NCBI GenBank assembly: GCA_903820955.1
Contig: CAIJJH010000200.1
Coordinates: 1 to 7,789 of the forward strand
Reading direction: 5' to 3'
Origin: an uncultured Micrococcales bacterium
GTDB lineage: Bacteria; Actinomycetota; Actinomycetes; Actinomycetales; Microbacteriaceae
Length of the DNA: 7,789 bases
The position numbers and the translations under genes were made by a program. Below, in pieces: positions 6,264 to 7,789 of the stretch; within the stretch, counting starts at the first letter, position 1, and each line of letters begins with the position of its first letter. The notes beneath the pieces are model-generated. The model was not told where the DNA came from. It searched no databases and saw only the letters and a list, made by a program, of their open reading frames with translations.

Positions 6264-7789
6264 TAGAGCACCTGCGGATCGTCTAGTTTGAAGGTAACCG
6301 GCCGTTGTGGGCGTCCGGATTTTGCATTGAATCGCTTTTGACCGCTGGCCAACTTCAGCTGCAATTCTCGAACCACGCCGGTGACAGCAACCCCGGATGC
6401 ATAGCTGAAGCGAGCAATCAGCTTGGACTCACCGGTTTCGTTCTGCGTCACTCCTAGAACCTTGAGTTCTGGGTTGGCTTCGAGAGCCGTTCTTACCGAC
6501 GCGATGTTTTCTGCTGACCCGGTGGCGCTCAAAACACGGACGGCGGGAGGGAAGCCAAGTTCGATCCGTTCGGCGTACTCCGCCGAAATCAGTTCGCGCA
6601 GCTTCCAAAGACCAAGCGAGCTTGCGAGTTCGCCAATCACACCGACGATAACCGCTCTCCCGGTTGGTGACATCAGCGCTATCGCGTTGGCCCAAGATCG
6701 CACTGCATCCTCGGTAGCTCGTAGCGAATCCCTCGCCAGTGCGTCGTGTGCGTCGAGAATCACAACGCTCGCGTATCCACCCTGCGCCTCCGGCTCTATT
6801 CCAGGTGTTGCCACGACAATCTGCGGTTTCGAGTCCACTGCAGTTTTCAGCTGATCGGCCGTCACCTCGGTCACTTTTACTCCGGGAAAGCTTTTGCCAA
6901 ATTCTGCGACGGTTCTAGTCGCGCCAGGCTTGCCATATCGAAATTCGACCCCGCCACATTCTTGGCACTTGGCTCCTGTTGCGAAAGCGTTGCACCAGCG
7001 ACACTTGGTCTCACCGCGAGGGTTGATCCACAACGGGCCATTGCAGCCGGAGCATCTAGCGCGCGTCGAACATTCCTTGCAATAGAGCGACTTGGCAACG
7101 CCAACGCTGGACACCTGAACGAGCACGGGGCCGCTCTTCAGACCGTCACGAATTGCTAACCAGGCGGCGGTCTCGACCCTGAACTCGCCTTCCGAGATCG
7201 ACAGGCTCGGTTTTGCGAAGTCGGTACTCGACTCGGTCAAATAGCCGATCTCGACAAGGCGCTGCACTTCGACCGAGCGCGAGTGCGAAAGAAAAGCTAG
7301 CTTGCAGTCAGTTAGTTTCTGGCGTATCAACGCGATCTCGCGAGTGCTGGCGTATGGCGACTGTTGGTCTTGGTGCGATTGGTCCCCGTCGTCCCAGACC
7401 AGAATAGTTTCGGCCTCACACGGAGCGTAGAGGACATTGCGTGAACCAACGAAGACGCGTGGAGCGTTGGCGTTGAGAGCCGCGAGGAAGGCCTCGTAGG
7501 CCTGTGTTCTGCCATCTTGTGAGTACTCGATCACTGAGTCTGCGACACCAAGTTCAGAGGCCCGCACCAGGAACCTGGCGATGTCTCTGAAGTCGGGCAG
7601 CGCGACAATGGCTGACTTTCCGCTGAGCAGTTGTTGCATTGCGATACCAATTAGTTCATCCAGCCAAACGCCTCTTCGCGGTTCGACAATTCTCGCCGCA
7701 AGCTTCGGCATTTCTGGGACCGTAATCGGTGATGACGCAGCTACTTGCGACCCTATCGGATTAGCCAACCAGGCCTTCTCGGCTCTTAC
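6263..7789 (-). CDS. priA: Replication restart protein PriA, actinobacterial form without helicase motifs (partial, N-terminus beyond right edge)
   Basis: PriA recognises stalled or broken replication forks and helps reload the replisome. The visible 508 codons cover the core and C-terminus; homologues are about 650 residues, so the N-terminal DNA-binding part lies off the right edge. The frame is open to base 7789, so the TTG at 7768 is not the true start. Eight cysteines at residues 237, 240, 246, 249, 263, 266, 275 and 278 of the visible fragment form the two PriA zinc sites. The ATPase is decayed. No GSGKT Walker A is present near residue 38, the DEEH box is replaced by WDDGDQSH (132-139), and the arginine-rich motif VI is missing. 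Actinobacterial PriA proteins are known for lacking detectable helicase motifs, so a structural role without unwinding is likely. The downstream neighbour is fmt, overlapping by one base. Confidence 0.93.
   Translation of the reverse strand, partial: VRAEKAWLANPIGSQVAASSPITVPEMPKLAARIVEPRRGVWLDELIGIAMQQLLSGKSAIVALPDFRDIARFLVRASELGVADSVIEYSQDGRTQAYEAFLAALNANAPRVFVGSRNVLYAPCEAETILVWDDGDQSHQDQQSPYASTREIALIRQKLTDCKLAFLSHSRSVEVQRLVEIGYLTESSTDFAKPSLSISEGEFRVETAAWLAIRDGLKSGPVLVQVSSVGVAKSLYCKECSTRARCSGCNGPLWINPRGETKCRWCNAFATGAKCQECGGVEFRYGKPGATRTVAEFGKSFPGVKVTEVTADQLKTAVDSKPQIVVATPGIEPEAQGGYASVVILDAHDALARDSLRATEDAVRSWANAIALMSPTGRAVIVGVIGELASSLGLWKLRELISAEYAERIELGFPPAVRVLSATGSAENIASVRTALEANPELKVLGVTQNETGESKLIARFSYASGVAVTGVVRELQLKLASGQKRFNAKSGRPQRPVTFKLDDPQVL
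6271..6275 (-). promoter_or_regulatory. Ribosome-binding site of fmt, inside the end of priA
   Basis: On the minus strand, GCAGG lies seven bases upstream of the fmt ATG, within the last codons of priA. Together with the TAATG overlap it indicates that fmt is translated from the same message as priA. Confidence 0.55.

Noticed and set aside
6423..6854. Plus-strand open frame of 143 codons, and a second of 137 codons at 6746-7159
   Set aside because: Both lie antisense to well-conserved priA sequence and show no recognisable motif or ribosome-binding site. They are open frames mirrored from the coding strand.
7766..7768. TTG at 7768 as the start of priA
   Set aside because: The frame continues open to the window edge in PriA-like sequence, and the protein would lack the N-terminal domain common to the family. 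The gene is cut by the window instead.
1..7789. Hidden mobile element, CRISPR, toxin-antitoxin pair, tRNA or defence system
   Set aside because: Every base is within or next to a conserved housekeeping gene. The gaps are 18 bases or less, composition is even, and no repeats or insertion scars were seen.

Overview
The window is one uninterrupted block of nine genes, all on the minus strand and read right to left: priA (partial) - fmt - rsmB - rpe - hisE - hisG - hisF - hisI - trpE (partial). There is almost no non-coding DNA. The largest gaps are 18 and 14 bases, and most junctions overlap by one base. No mobile element, repeat array, RNA gene, CRISPR or foreign-looking segment was seen.

The organism is most likely an actinobacterium, probably of the Microbacteriaceae (possibly a small-genome aquatic member). 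This rests on several points. PriA is the actinobacterial kind, with decayed helicase motifs. HisE and HisI are separate proteins. HisE carries the actinobacterial SQLLY variant. HisG is the long form. The order fmt-rsmB-rpe and the hisI-trpE neighbourhood are familiar from actinobacteria. Base composition looks moderate (mid-50s percent GC by eye), lower than in Streptomyces or Mycobacterium. The assignment to family is inference.

The right part (about 7789-4012) holds genes of genome maintenance and translation: PriA (replication restart scaffold), Fmt (formylation of initiator Met-tRNA) and RsmB (16S rRNA m5C methyltransferase). They are joined by TAATG and TGATG stop-start overlaps. The middle has Rpe of the pentose phosphate pathway. 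The left part is amino-acid biosynthesis. HisG (step 1), HisE (step 2), HisI (step 3) and HisF (a subunit of the step-5 synthase) convert PRPP and ATP towards imidazole glycerol phosphate and AICAR. TrpE then makes anthranilate from chorismate. The rest of trpE, and perhaps more trp genes, lie beyond the left edge. HisA, HisH, HisB, HisC and HisD are not here.

The most useful regulatory observation concerns rpe and hisE. Neither start codon has a convincing Shine-Dalgarno sequence, and each has a TAnnnT -10-like hexamer exactly six bases upstream, the geometry of leaderless transcripts. This suggests three nested transcription units: priA-fmt-rsmB, rpe, and hisE-hisG-hisF-hisI-trpE. I found no undescribed system; the window is conserved core genome.
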